Shown here piece after piece: positions 24,534 to 42,316 of a DNA stretch of 64,000 bases. Under the pieces are notes generated by a model. The model did no database searches. It was not told the DNA's origin and worked only from the letters and a program-made list of their open reading frames with translations. Numbering within the stretch: the first letter of the stretch is position 1; every line of letters begins with the position of its first letter. Origin of the DNA: an uncultured Actinomycetes bacterium (GTDB lineage: Bacteria; Actinomycetota; Coriobacteriia; Coriobacteriales; Atopobiaceae); the NCBI GenBank assembly GCA_900313905.1, contig OMTG01000141.1:1-64000 (forward strand), written 5' to 3'. The translations under genes were made by a program, and so were the position numbers.

Positions 24534-24585
24534 GACCTGCCGCGTCGGTGGTTCGTGCCAAACGAGAAACAAGGAGGTGTAATTC

Positions 24586-25101
24586 ATGCCCAATCAGAAG
24601 AACACTGCGATGTTCGAGAGGGTCAATGCCTCTCTCGAAGAGTCCAAGGGATTCTTCGTGGTCGACTACCGTGGCCTGACCGTGAAGGAGACCCAGGAGC
24701 TGCGTCGTGCCCTCCGTGAGGCCAATGCCGAGATGAAGGTCTACAAGAACAACATCGTCCGCATCGCCCTCGAGAAGGCCGAGATGCCGGCTGTGGATTG
24801 CGAAGGCACCTGCGCCTACGTCTTCTACAAGAACGATCCTGTGGACGCAGCCAAGGTCCTGAAGCAGACGTCCGAGAAGCTCAACAAGATGGAGTTTGTC
24901 GGCGGCCTCGCTGATGGCAAGGCATTGTCTGCCGAGGATGCCAAGGCATACGCAGATCTGCCGTCCCGCGACGAGCTCATGGCCAAGCTGGTCTACGTCG
25001 TCGCCAGCCCGCTCCGTGGCATCGCTTCTGTCTGCGCCGGTCCTGCCCGCGGCCTCGTTACCGCCCTCGACGCTATCGCCGACCAGAAGAACGCTGCATA
25101 A
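24586..25101 (+). CDS. rplJ: 50S ribosomal protein L10
   Basis: A 171-residue protein at the base of the L7/L12 stalk and likely autoregulator of this operon through the leader at 24401. Conserved parts: GFFVVDYRGLTVKETQELRR and KVYKNNIVRIAL near the N terminus, and PSRDELMAKLVYVVASPLRGI before the C-terminal helix that holds L7/L12 dimers. AAGGAGGTG precedes the start. Confidence 0.97.
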   Translation: MPNQKNTAMFERVNASLEESKGFFVVDYRGLTVKETQELRRALREANAEMKVYKNNIVRIALEKAEMPAVDCEGTCAYVFYKNDPVDAAKVLKQTSEKLNKMEFVGGLADGKALSAEDAKAYADLPSRDELMAKLVYVVASPLRGIASVCAGPARGLVTALDAIADQKNAA

Positions 25102-25188
25102 GCGCGCACGTCTCGCACTGCTTGTACGTATCAGAACATATCAGAGGCACGCAAAGGATGCGTGTCCCGACCAAAAAGGAGTCATACC

Positions 25189-25563
25189 ATGGCTGTCACC
25201 AAGGAAGAGATCATTGAGGCCCTCAAGGAGATGCCCGCACTCGAGCTTTCCGAGCTCGTCCATGAGCTGGAGGACGTCTTCGGCGTCTCCGCTGCTGCTC
25301 CTGTCGCTGTCGCTGCTGCTCCTGCAGCTGCTGCCGCTCCTGAGGAGGAGAAGACCAACTTCGACGTTGTCCTCGAGAGCTTCGGCGACAACAAGATCGC
25401 TGTCATCAAGGTTGTCCGCAAGCTCACCAACCTTGGCCTGAAGGAGGCAAAGGAGGTCGTCGAGGCTGCTCCGAAGGCCGTCCTCGAGGGCGCCAAGAAG
25501 GACGACGCCGAGGCTGCCAAGAAGGAGCTCGAGGACGCCGGCGCAACCGTCACCCTCAAGTAG
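25189..25563 (+). CDS. rplL: 50S ribosomal protein L7/L12
   Basis: A 124-residue stalk protein that recruits translational GTPases. The N-terminal dimerisation domain ([20 protein letters not shown]) is followed by an Ala/Pro hinge of about 20 residues, then the factor-binding domain starting [20 protein letters not shown] and including [13 protein letters not shown]. The start at 25189 follows AAAAAGGAG; the in-frame ATG at 25162 is poorly placed. Confidence 0.98.
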   Translation: MAVTKEEIIEALKEMPALELSELVHELEDVFGVSAAAPVAVAAAPAAAAAPEEEKTNFDVVLESFGDNKIAVIKVVRKLTNLGLKEAKEVVEAAPKAVLEGAKKDDAEAAKKELEDAGATVTLK

Positions 25564-25595
25564 TTCGATCTCTCGATACGAGGTTCGATGCATTG

Positions 25596-25631
25596 GAAGG
25601 GGCTGGGGTTTACACCCAGCCCCTTCTTTGC
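25596..25631 (+). terminator. Intrinsic terminator after rplL
   Basis: GAAGGGGCTGGG pairs with CCCAGCCCCTTC over a 7-nt loop, followed by TTTGCT. It separates rplJL from rpoBC. Confidence 0.85.
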
Positions 25632-25740
25632 TATTCTTGCTAAGGTTGCATTGAGGGCGTTCACAGGCTCTCCATATAAATGTCTGATGTTTCTGCAGCT
25701 TAAACGTGGGTCAGGCTTTATTAATTGATTTGGCGGTATA

Positions 25741-25761
25741 AGTCAAGACGTTTTCTTGACT
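25741..25761. promoter_or_regulatory. Inverted repeat overlapping the rpoB -35 box
   Basis: AGTCAAG and CTTGACT are perfect 7-bp arms separated by 7 nt. The right arm supplies five bases of the -35 sequence TTGACT plus its T, so a bound protein would compete with RNA polymerase. The binding protein is unknown. Confidence 0.55.
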
Positions 25762-25784
25762 AAAGAGCTATCCTTCTGTAGATT
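25756..25784 (+). promoter_or_regulatory. Promoter of rpoB-rpoC
   Basis: TTGACT, 17 nt, TAGATT. Just downstream (25792-25808) TGCGGCAT-A-ATGCCGCA is a perfect palindrome at or near the transcription start. Confidence 0.6.
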
Positions 25785-25836
25785 ACTAATTTGCGGCATA
25801 ATGCCGCAGACGTCTGTATGAAGGAGGAAATGCCTG

Positions 25837-29346
<3,510 letters not shown>

Positions 29347-29348
29347 CG

Positions 29349-33791
<4,443 letters not shown>

Positions 33792-33817
33792 TCCTCGCCA
33801 AGGAAGCTTGATAGGGG

Positions 33818-33854
33818 GAGGCCCGGCAAGCACATGTCGGGCCTCTCTTTATTT
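33818..33854 (+). terminator. Intrinsic terminator after rpoC
   Basis: GAGGCCCG and CGGGCCTC pair across a 12-nt loop, followed by TCTTTATTT. Confidence 0.85.
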
Positions 33855-33901
33855 AGGAATGCCAGTCAGGATCAGCAGCTTATGGCAAGACGGTGTAGAA
33901 A

Positions 33902-33954
33902 GGATACGCCCGGATACGTGGTGTTTTGACAACTGCGCAGGAGGGTCGTAAAGT
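33902..33954 (+). promoter_or_regulatory. Promoter of the str operon with upstream element
   Basis: TTGACA (33926), 17 nt, TAAAGT (33949): a near-consensus promoter 92 nt before rpsL. Upstream, GGATACG occurs twice (33902, 33912) around ACGCCCGG (33906-33913), a sequence also found before rplC and the tRNA-Tyr promoter. Confidence 0.8.
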
Positions 33955-34045
33955 ACCAACTTGCGCCTATTCCGGGTGATGTCGTGCTGCGTCGCCTAAA
34001 GCATAAGCGTACGTTGTTCCAAAGAGGTAAAAAAGGAGAAGAGCT

Positions 34046-34420
34046 TTGCCTACTATCAATCAGCTCGTTCGCCAGGGCCGCGTGAGCGTCAAGGCCAAGT
34101 CGAAGAACGCTGCTCTGCAGCACAACCCCCAGAAGCGCGGCGTCTGCACCCGTGTCTTCACCACCACCCCGAAGAAGCCGAATTCCGCACTCCGCAAGGT
34201 TGCCCGTGTCCGTCTCGTGAACGGCATCGAGGTCACCGCTTATATTCCGGGCGAGGGCCACAACCTGCAGGAGCACTCCATCGTCCTGATCCGTGGCGGC
34301 CGTGTTCGTGACCTCCCTGGTGTTCGTTACAAGATTGTCCGTGGTGCCTATGACTGCGCTGCAGTCCAGAACCGCAAGAAGGCCCGTTCCCGCTACGGCG
34401 CAAAGCGCCCCAAGGAATAA
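34046..34420 (+). CDS. rpsL: 30S ribosomal protein S12
   Basis: A 124-residue decoding-centre protein. Translation apparently starts at TTG 34046 ([11 protein letters not shown] follows), 8 nt after AAGGAG; no ATG or GTG fits the conserved start. [10 protein letters not shown] has Lys at residue 43, but the second streptomycin-contact loop reads [12 protein letters not shown] with Arg at residue 88, where most bacteria have Lys. It is the first gene of rpsL-rpsG-fusA-rpsJ. Confidence 0.97.
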   Translation: MPTINQLVRQGRVSVKAKSKNAALQHNPQKRGVCTRVFTTTPKKPNSALRKVARVRLVNGIEVTAYIPGEGHNLQEHSIVLIRGGRVRDLPGVRYKIVRGAYDCAAVQNRKKARSRYGAKRPKE

Positions 34421-34465
34421 GTGGCCAAGCCACCCGAATCAATCGCTGATCAGAGGAGATAAAAC

Positions 34466-34936
34466 ATGCCGCGTCGTGCAGCAGCAGTCCGTCGTGAGGT
34501 CATGCCGGATGCCAAGTACAACAACCGTCTGGTGACCCAGCTCATCAACAAGGTCCTTCTTGATGGCAAGAAGGCAACCGCTGAGCGCATCGTCTATGGT
34601 GCGTTCGATATCGTGGCCGAGAAGTCCGGCGAGGATGCCCTCACCGTCTTCAAGAAGGCTATGGACAACATCCGCCCGACCCTCGAGGTCAAGCCTCGCC
34701 GTGTCGGTGGCGCTACCTACCAGGTGCCGATGGAGGTCAACTCCCGTCGTGCCACCACGCTGGCAATCCGCTGGCTCGTGAACTTCTCCCGCGCCCGCAA
34801 GGAGAAGACCATGGCTGAGCGCCTTGCCTCCGAGATTCTCGATGCCTCCAACGGCGTCGGTGCTTCCGTCAAGCGTCGCGAGGACCTCTACAAGATGGCA
34901 GAGGCCAACCGCGCATTCTCTCACTACCGCTACTAG
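34466..34936 (+). CDS. rpsG: 30S ribosomal protein S7
   Basis: A 156-residue primary assembly protein of the 30S head and known autoregulator of str operons. Conserved elements: [20 protein letters not shown], the beta-hairpin [15 protein letters not shown], and the C-terminal [17 protein letters not shown] precedes the ATG. Confidence 0.97.
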   Translation: MPRRAAAVRREVMPDAKYNNRLVTQLINKVLLDGKKATAERIVYGAFDIVAEKSGEDALTVFKKAMDNIRPTLEVKPRRVGGATYQVPMEVNSRRATTLAIRWLVNFSRARKEKTMAERLASEILDASNGVGASVKRREDLYKMAEANRAFSHYRY

Positions 34937-34956
34937 TCGAGGGGCTGAAGAAAGCT

Positions 34957-37056
34957 ATGGCAAAGCCTAAGTACGACCTTCATAACCTGCGCAACATCGG
35001 CATCATGGCACACATCGATGCTGGCAAGACCACTACCACCGAGCGCATCCTCTACTACACCGGCAAGACCCACAAGATCGGCGAGGTCCACGACGGTGCT
35101 GCAACGATGGACTGGATGGTTCAGGAGCAGGAGCGCGGCGTTACCATTACGTCCGCAGCTACGACGTGCTTCTGGAAGGACCATGTCATCCAGATCATCG
35201 ACACCCCGGGCCACGTCGACTTCACCGCTGAGGTCGAGCGCTCCCTGCGCGTCCTCGACGGCGCTGTCGCTGTCTTCGACGCTGTCGCAGGCGTCCAGCC
35301 GCAGTCCGAGACCGTCTGGCGTCAGGCTGCCAACTACAACGTCCCGCGCATCGCCTTCATCAACAAGTATGACCGCGTCGGCTCTGACTTCTGGCATGCC
35401 ATCGACACCATGAAGGACCGCCTGGGCGCAAACGCTGTCGCTGCCCAGATCCCGATGGGCGCCGAGGCTGACTTCTGGGGCCTCATCGACCTTGTCACCA
35501 TGGAGGCATGGGACTTCAAGGAGGACGCCAAGGGCATGATCTATCCTGAGGTCATGGACGCCATCCCTGATGAGTTCAAGGACCTCGCAGACGAGAAGCG
35601 CGAAGAGCTCCTCGAGGCTGCTGCAAACTTCGACGACGAGCTCATGGAAATGGTGCTCGAGGAGGAGGACATCCCCGTCGACAAGCTCAAGGCAGCTCTG
35701 CGCAAGGGTGTCATCTCCAACGAGCTCAACCTCGTCTTCGTCGGCTCAGCCTACAAGAACAAGGGCATCCAGGAGCTCTTGGACGCAATCTGCGACTACC
35801 TGCCGTCTCCGCTCGACATCCCGCCCACCGAGGGCACCGATCCGAACTCGGGCGAGACCATCTACCGCAAGGCAGATGTCAAGGAGCCGTTCGCAGCTCT
35901 TGCCTTCAAGATCATGACCGACCCCTTCGTCGGCAAGCTGACCTACCTCCGCGTCTACTCGGGCCACAAGGAGGCCGGCTCCTACGTCTACAACGTGAAC
36001 AAGGATTCGCGTGAGCGTCTGGGCCGCATCCTCGAGATGAACGCCAATGACCGTGTCGACCGTGAGGCCTGCTCTGCAGGCGACATCGTCGCATGCGTCG
36101 GCCTGAAGAACACGACGACCGGCAACACCCTCTGCGATGAGGATCACCCCATCGTGCTCGAGTCCATCGAGTTCGCAAAGCCCGTCATCGACGTCGCTGT
36201 CGAGCCGAAGTCCAAGGCCGAGCAGGAGAAGATGTCTGTGGGCCTCGCCAAGCTGGCTGAGGAGGACCCGACCTTCCAGGTCCACACCGACCAGGAGACC
36301 GGCCAGACCATCATCGCCGGCATGGGCGAGCTGCACCTCGAGATCATCGTCGACCGTCTGCGCCGCGAGTTCCACGTCGACTGCAACGTCGGCAAGCCGC
36401 AGGTTGCCTACCGTGAGACCGCAGGACATGCTGTCCAGCATGTCCAGGGCAAGTTCGTCCGCCAGTCCGGTGGCCGTGGCCAGTACGGCGACGCCATCAT
36501 CGACATGGAGCCGAACGAGGAGGGCAAGGGCTACGAGTTCATCGACGCTACCGTCGGTGGCTCCATCCCCAAGGAGTACATCCCGTCTGTCGACAAGGGC
36601 ATCCAGGAGGCGCTCCAGTCCGGCGTCATCGCAGGCTACCCGGTCGAGGACATCAAGGTCACGCTCGTCGATGGCTCCTACCACGAGGTCGACTCCTCCG
36701 AGGCTGCATTCAAGATCGCTGGCTCCATGGCCATCAAGAAGGCACTCCAGGAATCCGATCCTGTCCTGCTCGAGCCGATCGAGCGCGTCGATGTCGAGAC
36801 GCCTGAGCAGTACATGGGCGATGTCATGGGCAACCTCTCCAGCCGCCGCGGCAAGATCGAGGGCATGGAGGATCGCTCCAACACCAAGGTCATCCGCGCA
36901 AAGGTGCCTCTGGCCGAGATGTTCGGCTACGCTACGGACCTTCGTTCCGAGACCCAGGGCCGTGCAAGCTACACCATGCAGTTCGACAGCTACGAGCCCG
37001 TCCCGAAGAACATCAAGGACGAGATTGTCGCCAAGAACGCCGGAAAGACTGCGTAA
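34957..37056 (+). CDS. fusA: Elongation factor G
   Basis: A 699-residue translocation GTPase. G1 [10 protein letters not shown]3 DTPGHVDF and G4 NKYDR (the usual EF-G form is NKMDR), then domains II-V with [11 protein letters not shown] in domain IV and [11 protein letters not shown] in domain V. Length is standard. tuf does not follow it here; rpsJ does, after 43 nt. Confidence 0.98.
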   Translation: MAKPKYDLHNLRNIGIMAHIDAGKTTTTERILYYTGKTHKIGEVHDGAATMDWMVQEQERGVTITSAATTCFWKDHVIQIIDTPGHVDFTAEVERSLRVLDGAVAVFDAVAGVQPQSETVWRQAANYNVPRIAFINKYDRVGSDFWHAIDTMKDRLGANAVAAQIPMGAEADFWGLIDLVTMEAWDFKEDAKGMIYPEVMDAIPDEFKDLADEKREELLEAAANFDDELMEMVLEEEDIPVDKLKAALRKGVISNELNLVFVGSAYKNKGIQELLDAICDYLPSPLDIPPTEGTDPNSGETIYRKADVKEPFAALAFKIMTDPFVGKLTYLRVYSGHKEAGSYVYNVNKDSRERLGRILEMNANDRVDREACSAGDIVACVGLKNTTTGNTLCDEDHPIVLESIEFAKPVIDVAVEPKSKAEQEKMSVGLAKLAEEDPTFQVHTDQETGQTIIAGMGELHLEIIVDRLRREFHVDCNVGKPQVAYRETAGHAVQHVQGKFVRQSGGRGQYGDAIIDMEPNEEGKGYEFIDATVGGSIPKEYIPSVDKGIQEALQSGVIAGYPVEDIKVTLVDGSYHEVDSSEAAFKIAGSMAIKKALQESDPVLLEPIERVDVETPEQYMGDVMGNLSSRRGKIEGMEDRSNTKVIRAKVPLAEMFGYATDLRSETQGRASYTMQFDSYEPVPKNIKDEIVAKNAGKTA

Positions 37057-37099
37057 TTAGAAACTCGAGCGTCATCGCTCAATGATGGAGGTACCAACC

Positions 37100-37408
37100 G
37101 TGTCAAACCAGAAGATCAGGATTCGCCTCAAGGGCTATGACCACGAGGTGGTCGACCAGTCCTCGAAGCTCATCGTGGACACCGCTCAGAAGACGGGTGC
37201 CCGTGTTTCCGGCCCCATCCCCCTGCCCACCGAGCGCTCCCTCTACACCGTCATCCGCTCGCCGCACAAGGACAAGGATTCCCGTGAGCAGTTCGAGATG
37301 CGCACCCACAAGCGTCTCATCGACATCCTCGACCCGACGTCCTCTACCGTCGACTCGCTGATGCGTCTCGACCTCCCGGCAGGCGTCGACATCGAGATCA
37401 AGCTCTAA
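37100..37408 (+). CDS. rpsJ: 30S ribosomal protein S10
   Basis: A 102-residue protein of the 30S head that also binds NusB/Nus[29 protein letters not shown] and [14 protein letters not shown] are conserved. The GTG at 37100 gives the family-standard length and lies 9 nt after GGAGG; an ATG at 37082 is in frame but precedes that site. The terminator that follows places rpsJ with the str operon rather than with rplC. Confidence 0.97.
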   Translation: MSNQKIRIRLKGYDHEVVDQSSKLIVDTAQKTGARVSGPIPLPTERSLYTVIRSPHKDKDSREQFEMRTHKRLIDILDPTSSTVDSLMRLDLPAGVDIEIKL

Positions 37409-37429
37409 GCTTCATCTCCATGTGTCTTC

Positions 37430-37460
37430 AAGGCTCTCCGCTCCGGCGGGGAGCCTTTTC
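37430..37460 (+). terminator. Intrinsic terminator after rpsJ
   Basis: AAGGCTC-T-CCGC pairs with GCGG-G-GAGCCTT, followed by TTTC. It separates rpsJ from rplC. Confidence 0.75.
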
Positions 37461-37480
37461 CATGCTGAGGGCCGGGGGAG

Positions 37481-37530
37481 GGGAACGCCCGGCAACGTGT
37501 TTTGCAAAACTGCAGGTGAGGGCCTTAAAA
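37481..37530 (+). promoter_or_regulatory. Upstream promoter of rplC with shared element
   Basis: ACGCCCGG (37485-37492) and then TTGCAA (37502), 17 nt, TTAAAA (37525). The stretch from GGGAACGCCCGG through AACTGC aligns well with the rpsL promoter region. Confidence 0.55.
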
Positions 37531-37545
37531 AAGTATGAGTAGATA

Positions 37546-37574
37546 TTGTGAAATGGGCTGAGCGAGTGTAAAGT
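37546..37574 (+). promoter_or_regulatory. Second promoter of rplC
   Basis: TTGTGA, 17 nt, TAAAGT, the same -10 as the rpsL promoter, about 138 nt before rplC. The remaining leader to 37711 is long and may carry regulatory structure. Confidence 0.55.
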
Positions 37575-37711
37575 AATAAAGCTGCCTTTTTCGGGCCCTT
37601 GCATCATGCGCAAATGCCCAGGAAGACGGCATATCACAGGATGTGGTCCGCTGGGGAAGGCGCACGGAGCGCCCTATAGGGTCCCATGACCACCGAAGGT
37701 AAGGATTGAGC

Positions 37712-38332
37712 ATGGTCAGCACTATTCTCGGCCGCAAGCTGGGGATGACGCAGATTTTCGACGAGGACGACAACGTCGTTCCTGTCACCGTCATCCTTGC
37801 AGGCCCCTGCACCGTCTCACAGGTCAAGACCAAGGAGACGGACGGCTACGAGGCCGTTCAGATCGGCTTTGGCTCTGTGAAGCCGAACAGGGTCAATAAG
37901 CCCATGGCAGGGCACTTCGCCAAGGCTGGCGTCGAGCCCATGAAGTATCTGCGTGAGGTCCACGTCGAGGATGCTTCCCAGTACAAGTGCGGCGACAAGG
38001 TCACCGTCGAGGCATTTGCCGACGTGAAGGCAGTCGACGTCACCGGCACCTCCAAGGGCAAGGGCTTCCAGGGCACCATCAAGCGCTGGAACTTCTCCCG
38101 CGGCCCCATGGCACATGGTTCCCGCAACCAGCGCGAGCCGGGCTCCATCGGCCAGTGCGCCTATCCTGCACGTGTCCGCAAGGGCCTGCACATGGCTGGG
38201 CACATGGGCGACGAGCGCGTCACCGTCAAGAACCTCAAGCTCGTGCGCGTCGACGCTGAGCAGAACCTCCTGCTCGTCAAGGGTGCTGTTCCCGGTGCCA
38301 AGGACGCTATCGTATCTATCCGTATGGCCTAA
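37712..38332 (+). CDS. rplC: 50S ribosomal protein L3
   Basis: A 206-residue protein reaching toward the peptidyl-transferase centre. Conserved: [20 protein letters not shown], then [20 protein letters not shown] and the loop [14 protein letters not shown]. The start at 37712 follows AAGGA; a TTG two codons earlier is in frame but unlikely. First gene of the rplC-rplD-rplW unit. Confidence 0.97.
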   Translation: MVSTILGRKLGMTQIFDEDDNVVPVTVILAGPCTVSQVKTKETDGYEAVQIGFGSVKPNRVNKPMAGHFAKAGVEPMKYLREVHVEDASQYKCGDKVTVEAFADVKAVDVTGTSKGKGFQGTIKRWNFSRGPMAHGSRNQREPGSIGQCAYPARVRKGLHMAGHMGDERVTVKNLKLVRVDAEQNLLLVKGAVPGAKDAIVSIRMA

Positions 38333-38370
38333 GGCCAGAACAGCAAGCTTTAGGCTAACAAGGAGGACAA

Positions 38371-38997
38371 ATGTCCAGCATCGATGTTAAGAATATGGCA
38401 GGTGAGACGGTCTCTACCGCAGAGCTGGCTGACAGCGTCTACGGCATCGAGCCCAACATCCCTGTGGTTCACAAGGTCGTGGTGGTCCAGGCTGCTTCCA
38501 GGCGCCAGGGCACGCACTCCACGAAGAACCGTGCAGCCGTCTCCGGCGGCGGCAGGAAGCCGTTCCGCCAGAAGGGCACCGGCCGTGCTCGTCAGGGCAC
38601 CATCCGCGCTCCTCAGATGAAGGGCGGCGGCGTCGTCTTTGGCCCGACCCCGCGTTCCCACGCTCGTCGCGCCAACGCCAAGGAAGTCAAGCTCGCTATG
38701 CGTTCCGTGCTTTCTGGCAAGCTCCGTGACTCCGAGCTCTTCCTGCTCGACCAGCTCACGTTCGACGCTCCTTCCACCAAGGCAGCCCGCAACGTCCTCA
38801 AGGCCCTCGGCCTGGACGACAAGCGCGTCACCCTGGTCGTGAACGACGAGGACGTCCAGTCCTACCTGTCCTTCCGCAACCTCCCCAACGTCCTCGTGAT
38901 CGGCGAGACTGAGGCCAACACCGAGTATCTCATCGACAACGGTGCCCTCCTGATGCCGGTCGAGGTCGCAAAGTACTTCGAGGAGGTGCTCGCTTAA
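38371..38997 (+). CDS. rplD: 50S ribosomal protein L4
   Basis: A 208-residue protein lining the exit tunnel; in E. coli it represses the S10 operon. The extended loop is recognisable as KPFRQKGTGRARQGTIRAPQ followed by FGPTPRS. AAGGAGGAC precedes the ATG. The stop is immediately followed by the rplW start with no gap. Confidence 0.97.
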   Translation: MSSIDVKNMAGETVSTAELADSVYGIEPNIPVVHKVVVVQAASRRQGTHSTKNRAAVSGGGRKPFRQKGTGRARQGTIRAPQMKGGGVVFGPTPRSHARRANAKEVKLAMRSVLSGKLRDSELFLLDQLTFDAPSTKAARNVLKALGLDDKRVTLVVNDEDVQSYLSFRNLPNVLVIGETEANTEYLIDNGALLMPVEVAKYFEEVLA

Positions 38998-39303
38998 ATG
39001 AACTCCATGTACAACGTGATCATCCGCCCGGTCGTCACCGAGCGTTCCTTCGATCTGATGGAGCAGGGCAAGTATACCTTCGAGGTTGCTGCCAAGGCCC
39101 CCAAGGAGGAGATCGCTGACGCTGTCGAGAAGCTCTTCAACGTCCATGTGGTGAAGGTCAACACCATGTGGGTCAAGCCGAAGACGAAGCGCGTCCGCTA
39201 TGTCGCAGGCCAGACCCGCAAGTGGAAGAAGGCCATCGTCACGCTCGCTGAGGGTGACACCATCGAGGTCTTCGCCCAGAAGGCAGCTGACGACCAGCAG
39301 TAG
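38998..39303 (+). CDS. rplW: 50S ribosomal protein L23
   Basis: A 101-residue protein at the tunnel exit, the docking site for trigger factor and SRP. IIRPVVTERSFDLMEQGKYTFEV and VKVNTMWVKPKTKRVR are conserved. The start abuts the rplD stop, so translation is coupled. A strong terminator follows, unusual inside an S10 operon. Confidence 0.96.
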   Translation: MNSMYNVIIRPVVTERSFDLMEQGKYTFEVAAKAPKEEIADAVEKLFNVHVVKVNTMWVKPKTKRVRYVAGQTRKWKKAIVTLAEGDTIEVFAQKAADDQQ

Positions 39304-39310
39304 GTATCTC

Positions 39311-39340
39311 TGCCCCCGCTCGAGGGCGGGGGCATGTTTT
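39311..39340 (+). terminator. Intrinsic terminator between rplW and rplB
   Basis: TGCCCCCGC pairs with GCGGGGGCA over a 6-nt loop, followed by TGTTTT. Confidence 0.8.
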
Positions 39341-39356
39341 CTGGTGCCGCATATAA

Positions 39357-39413
39357 GGGATACGCGCGGTACCGTGGTAATCCGGCGTCATCGTATCCCG
39401 AGGCTTTCGCCTC
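39357..39413 (+). promoter_or_regulatory. Structured rplB upstream region
   Basis: GGGATACG (39357) and CGTATCCC (39392) are perfect 8-bp arms 27 nt apart. They enclose the palindrome CGGTACCG and a possible extended -10 TGGTAATCC. GAGGC-TTTC-GCCTC follows at 39400. The left arm begins a GGATACGCGCGG sequence similar to the rpsL and rplC elements. Confidence 0.45.
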
Positions 39414-39455
39414 ACATCCCTGAATACGATGGCCAACGGTTTAGAAGGGAAAGCA

Positions 39456-40292
<837 letters not shown>

Positions 40293-40315
40293 TCCGCCGA
40301 GTAGGAGTTGAAATA

Positions 40316-40576
40316 ATGAGCAGAAGTCTCAAGAAGGGCCCGTACGTGGAGACTCGCCTCCTCGAGCGTGTCACCAAGATGAATGAGTCTGGCGACAAGG
40401 AGGTCATCAAGACCTGGAGCCGTTCCAGCACCATCTATCCTGAGATGGTCGGCCACACGATCGCTGTGCACAACGGCCGCCAGCATGTCCCTGTATTCAT
40501 CACTGAGTCCATGGTTGGCCACAAGCTCGGCGAGTTCTCGCCGACCCGCACCTTCCGTGGCCACAAGGAAGCTTAA
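40316..40576 (+). CDS. rpsS: 30S ribosomal protein S19
   Basis: An 86-residue protein of the 30S head that forms a complex with S13. [38 protein letters not shown] and [14 protein letters not shown] are conserved. AGGAG lies 9 nt upstream of the ATG. It is followed by rplV after 15 nt. Confidence 0.97.
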   Translation: MSRSLKKGPYVETRLLERVTKMNESGDKEVIKTWSRSSTIYPEMVGHTIAVHNGRQHVPVFITESMVGHKLGEFSPTRTFRGHKEA

Positions 40577-40591
40577 GGAGGTCACGACTAA

Positions 40592-40954
40592 ATGAAGCGT
40601 ATTGAAGTCGAGAACGGCGTCTCCGCTACTGCTAAGTACGTGCGCATGGCTCCTCGCAAGGTTCGTCTGGTCGTCGACCAGATCCGCAACAAGTCCGTTT
40701 CCCAGGCACTCGAGATCCTGCAGTTCGCCGAGGTCGCAGCAGCCACCCCGGTCGAGAAGGTTCTCCGTTCTGCCGTTGCCAATGCTGAGAACAACAACAA
40801 TCTCCGCGCCAACAACCTCTACATCGCAGAGGCCTACGTGGATGAGGGACCGACGCTGAAGCGCATCCGTCCGCGCGCCAAGGGCTCCGCATCCCGCATC
40901 AACAAGCGCACGAGCCACATCACCATTGTTGTTGCTCCTCGAAAGGAGGCGTAA
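40592..40954 (+). CDS. rplV: 50S ribosomal protein L22
   Basis: A 120-residue exit-tunnel protein. [20 protein letters not shown], the AVANAENN segment, and the long hairpin [18 protein letters not shown] are intact, with no deletion in the loop whose changes give macrolide resistance. AAGGAGG precedes the start; rpsC follows after 3 nt. Confidence 0.97.
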   Translation: MKRIEVENGVSATAKYVRMAPRKVRLVVDQIRNKSVSQALEILQFAEVAAATPVEKVLRSAVANAENNNNLRANNLYIAEAYVDEGPTLKRIRPRAKGSASRINKRTSHITIVVAPRKEA

Positions 40955-40957
40955 GGG

Positions 40958-41668
40958 ATGGGCCAGAAAGTACAGCCTACTGGATTCCGTCTCGGCATCA
41001 CCGAGAACTGGCGTTCCCGTTGGTACGCAGGCAAGGATTACTCCACCAAGCTCGGCAACGACCTCAAGATCCGCAAGTATCTCGAGGACAAGCTTGCCCA
41101 TGCTGCCCTGTCCCGCGTCGAGATCGAGCGCGCTGGCGACAAGGTGAAGGTCATCATCTACACGGCCCGTCCGGGCATCGTGATCGGCAAGAAGGGCGAC
41201 GAGATCAACAAGCTCCGTGGCGAGCTTGAAAAGGTCGCTGGCGTCAAGAAGGGCGAGCTCTCCGTCGACGTCGTCGAGATCAAGCGTCCTGAGCTTGATG
41301 CAACTCTCGTTGCACAGTCCATCGCAGAGCAGCTCGAGGGCCGTGTCGCCTTCCGTCGTGCAATGCGCAAGGCCGTCCAGTCTGCCCGCAAGGCTGGCGC
41401 CAAGGGCATCCGCATCCAGTGCTCTGGCCGTCTGAACGGCGCAGAGATGGGCCGCCGCGAGTGGTACCGCGAGGGTCGCGTGCCTCTGCACACCCTCCGC
41501 GCCAAGATCGACTTCGGCGAGGCAACTGCTCGCACCACCATGGGCGCCTGCGGCATCAAGGTTTGGATCTACCTCGGCGAGAAGCTCCCCGGACAGCCTG
41601 TGCCCAACCCGGCACTCGAGGGTCCGTCGCGTCCGCGCCGTCGCAATAACGAGAGGAGGGGCAACTAA
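40958..41668 (+). CDS. rpsC: 30S ribosomal protein S3
   Basis: A 236-residue protein at the mRNA entry site. [21 protein letters not shown] begins it; the KH domain has [17 protein letters not shown]; the C-terminal domain has [18 protein letters not shown] and [16 protein letters not shown]. It overlaps rplP by one base (TAATG). Confidence 0.97.
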   Translation: MGQKVQPTGFRLGITENWRSRWYAGKDYSTKLGNDLKIRKYLEDKLAHAALSRVEIERAGDKVKVIIYTARPGIVIGKKGDEINKLRGELEKVAGVKKGELSVDVVEIKRPELDATLVAQSIAEQLEGRVAFRRAMRKAVQSARKAGAKGIRIQCSGRLNGAEMGRREWYREGRVPLHTLRAKIDFGEATARTTMGACGIKVWIYLGEKLPGQPVPNPALEGPSRPRRRNNERRGN

Positions 41669-42081
41669 TGCTGGCTCCTAAGCGTGTTCGTCACCGCAAG
41701 GTTCAGCGTGGCTCTATGAGGGGCCAGGCCAAGGGCAACACCAAGATCTACAACGGCGATTGGGGCCTTGTCTCCCTTGAGCGCCACTGGATCACCAACC
41801 GCCAGATCGAGGCTGCCCGTGTCGCCATTACCCGTTACATGAAGCGTGGCGGCCGTATCTGGATCACCATCTTCCCGGACAAGCCGCTGACCAAGCACCC
41901 GGCTGAGGCCCGAATGGGTTCCGGCAAGGGCAACCCGGAAGAGTGGGTCGCTGTCGTCAAGCCCGGTCGCGTGATGTTCGAGATCGGCGGCGTCGACGAG
42001 GCCACCGCAAAGGAAGCACTGCGCCTCGCACAGCACAAGCTTCCCATCAAGACCAAGATCGTCAAGCGCGGGGAGGAGTAG
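41668..42081 (+). CDS. rplP: 50S ribosomal protein L16
   Basis: A 137-residue protein contacting A-site t[18 protein letters not shown] and [19 protein letters not shown] start it; the conserved [20 protein letters not shown] follows. The ATG shares a base with the rpsC stop, and GAGGAGGGG precedes it inside rpsC. Confidence 0.97.
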   Translation: MLAPKRVRHRKVQRGSMRGQAKGNTKIYNGDWGLVSLERHWITNRQIEAARVAITRYMKRGGRIWITIFPDKPLTKHPAEARMGSGKGNPEEWVAVVKPGRVMFEIGGVDEATAKEALRLAQHKLPIKTKIVKRGEE

Positions 42082-42084
42082 AAC

Positions 42085-42300
42085 ATGAAGGCAAGTGAAG
42101 TCCGCGCACTGTCTGACGCAGAGCTCTCCAAGAAGCTCGAGGACGCTCGTGCCGAGCTCTTCAACCTCCGTTTCCAGATGGCAACCAGCCAGCTGGACAA
42201 CACTGCTCGCGTCAAGACCGTCAAGCGTGACATCGCACGCATCCTCACGGAGCAGCGTGCACGTGAGCTGGCAGCCCAGAAGACTGCCGCCGAGAACTAG
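42085..42300 (+). CDS. rpmC: 50S ribosomal protein L29
   Basis: A 71-residue protein next to the tunnel exit. [20 protein letters not shown] and [19 protein letters not shown] fit the family two-helix hairpin. It begins 3 nt after rplP. Confidence 0.95.
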   Translation: MKASEVRALSDAELSKKLEDARAELFNLRFQMATSQLDNTARVKTVKRDIARILTEQRARELAAQKTAAEN

Positions 42301-42316
42301 ATCGTAGGAGATACTC

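Noticed and set aside
24336-24719. 127-codon + strand frame in the rplJ leader
   Set aside because: It crosses the L10 leader, the terminator and the start of rplJ in another frame, and has no ribosome site.
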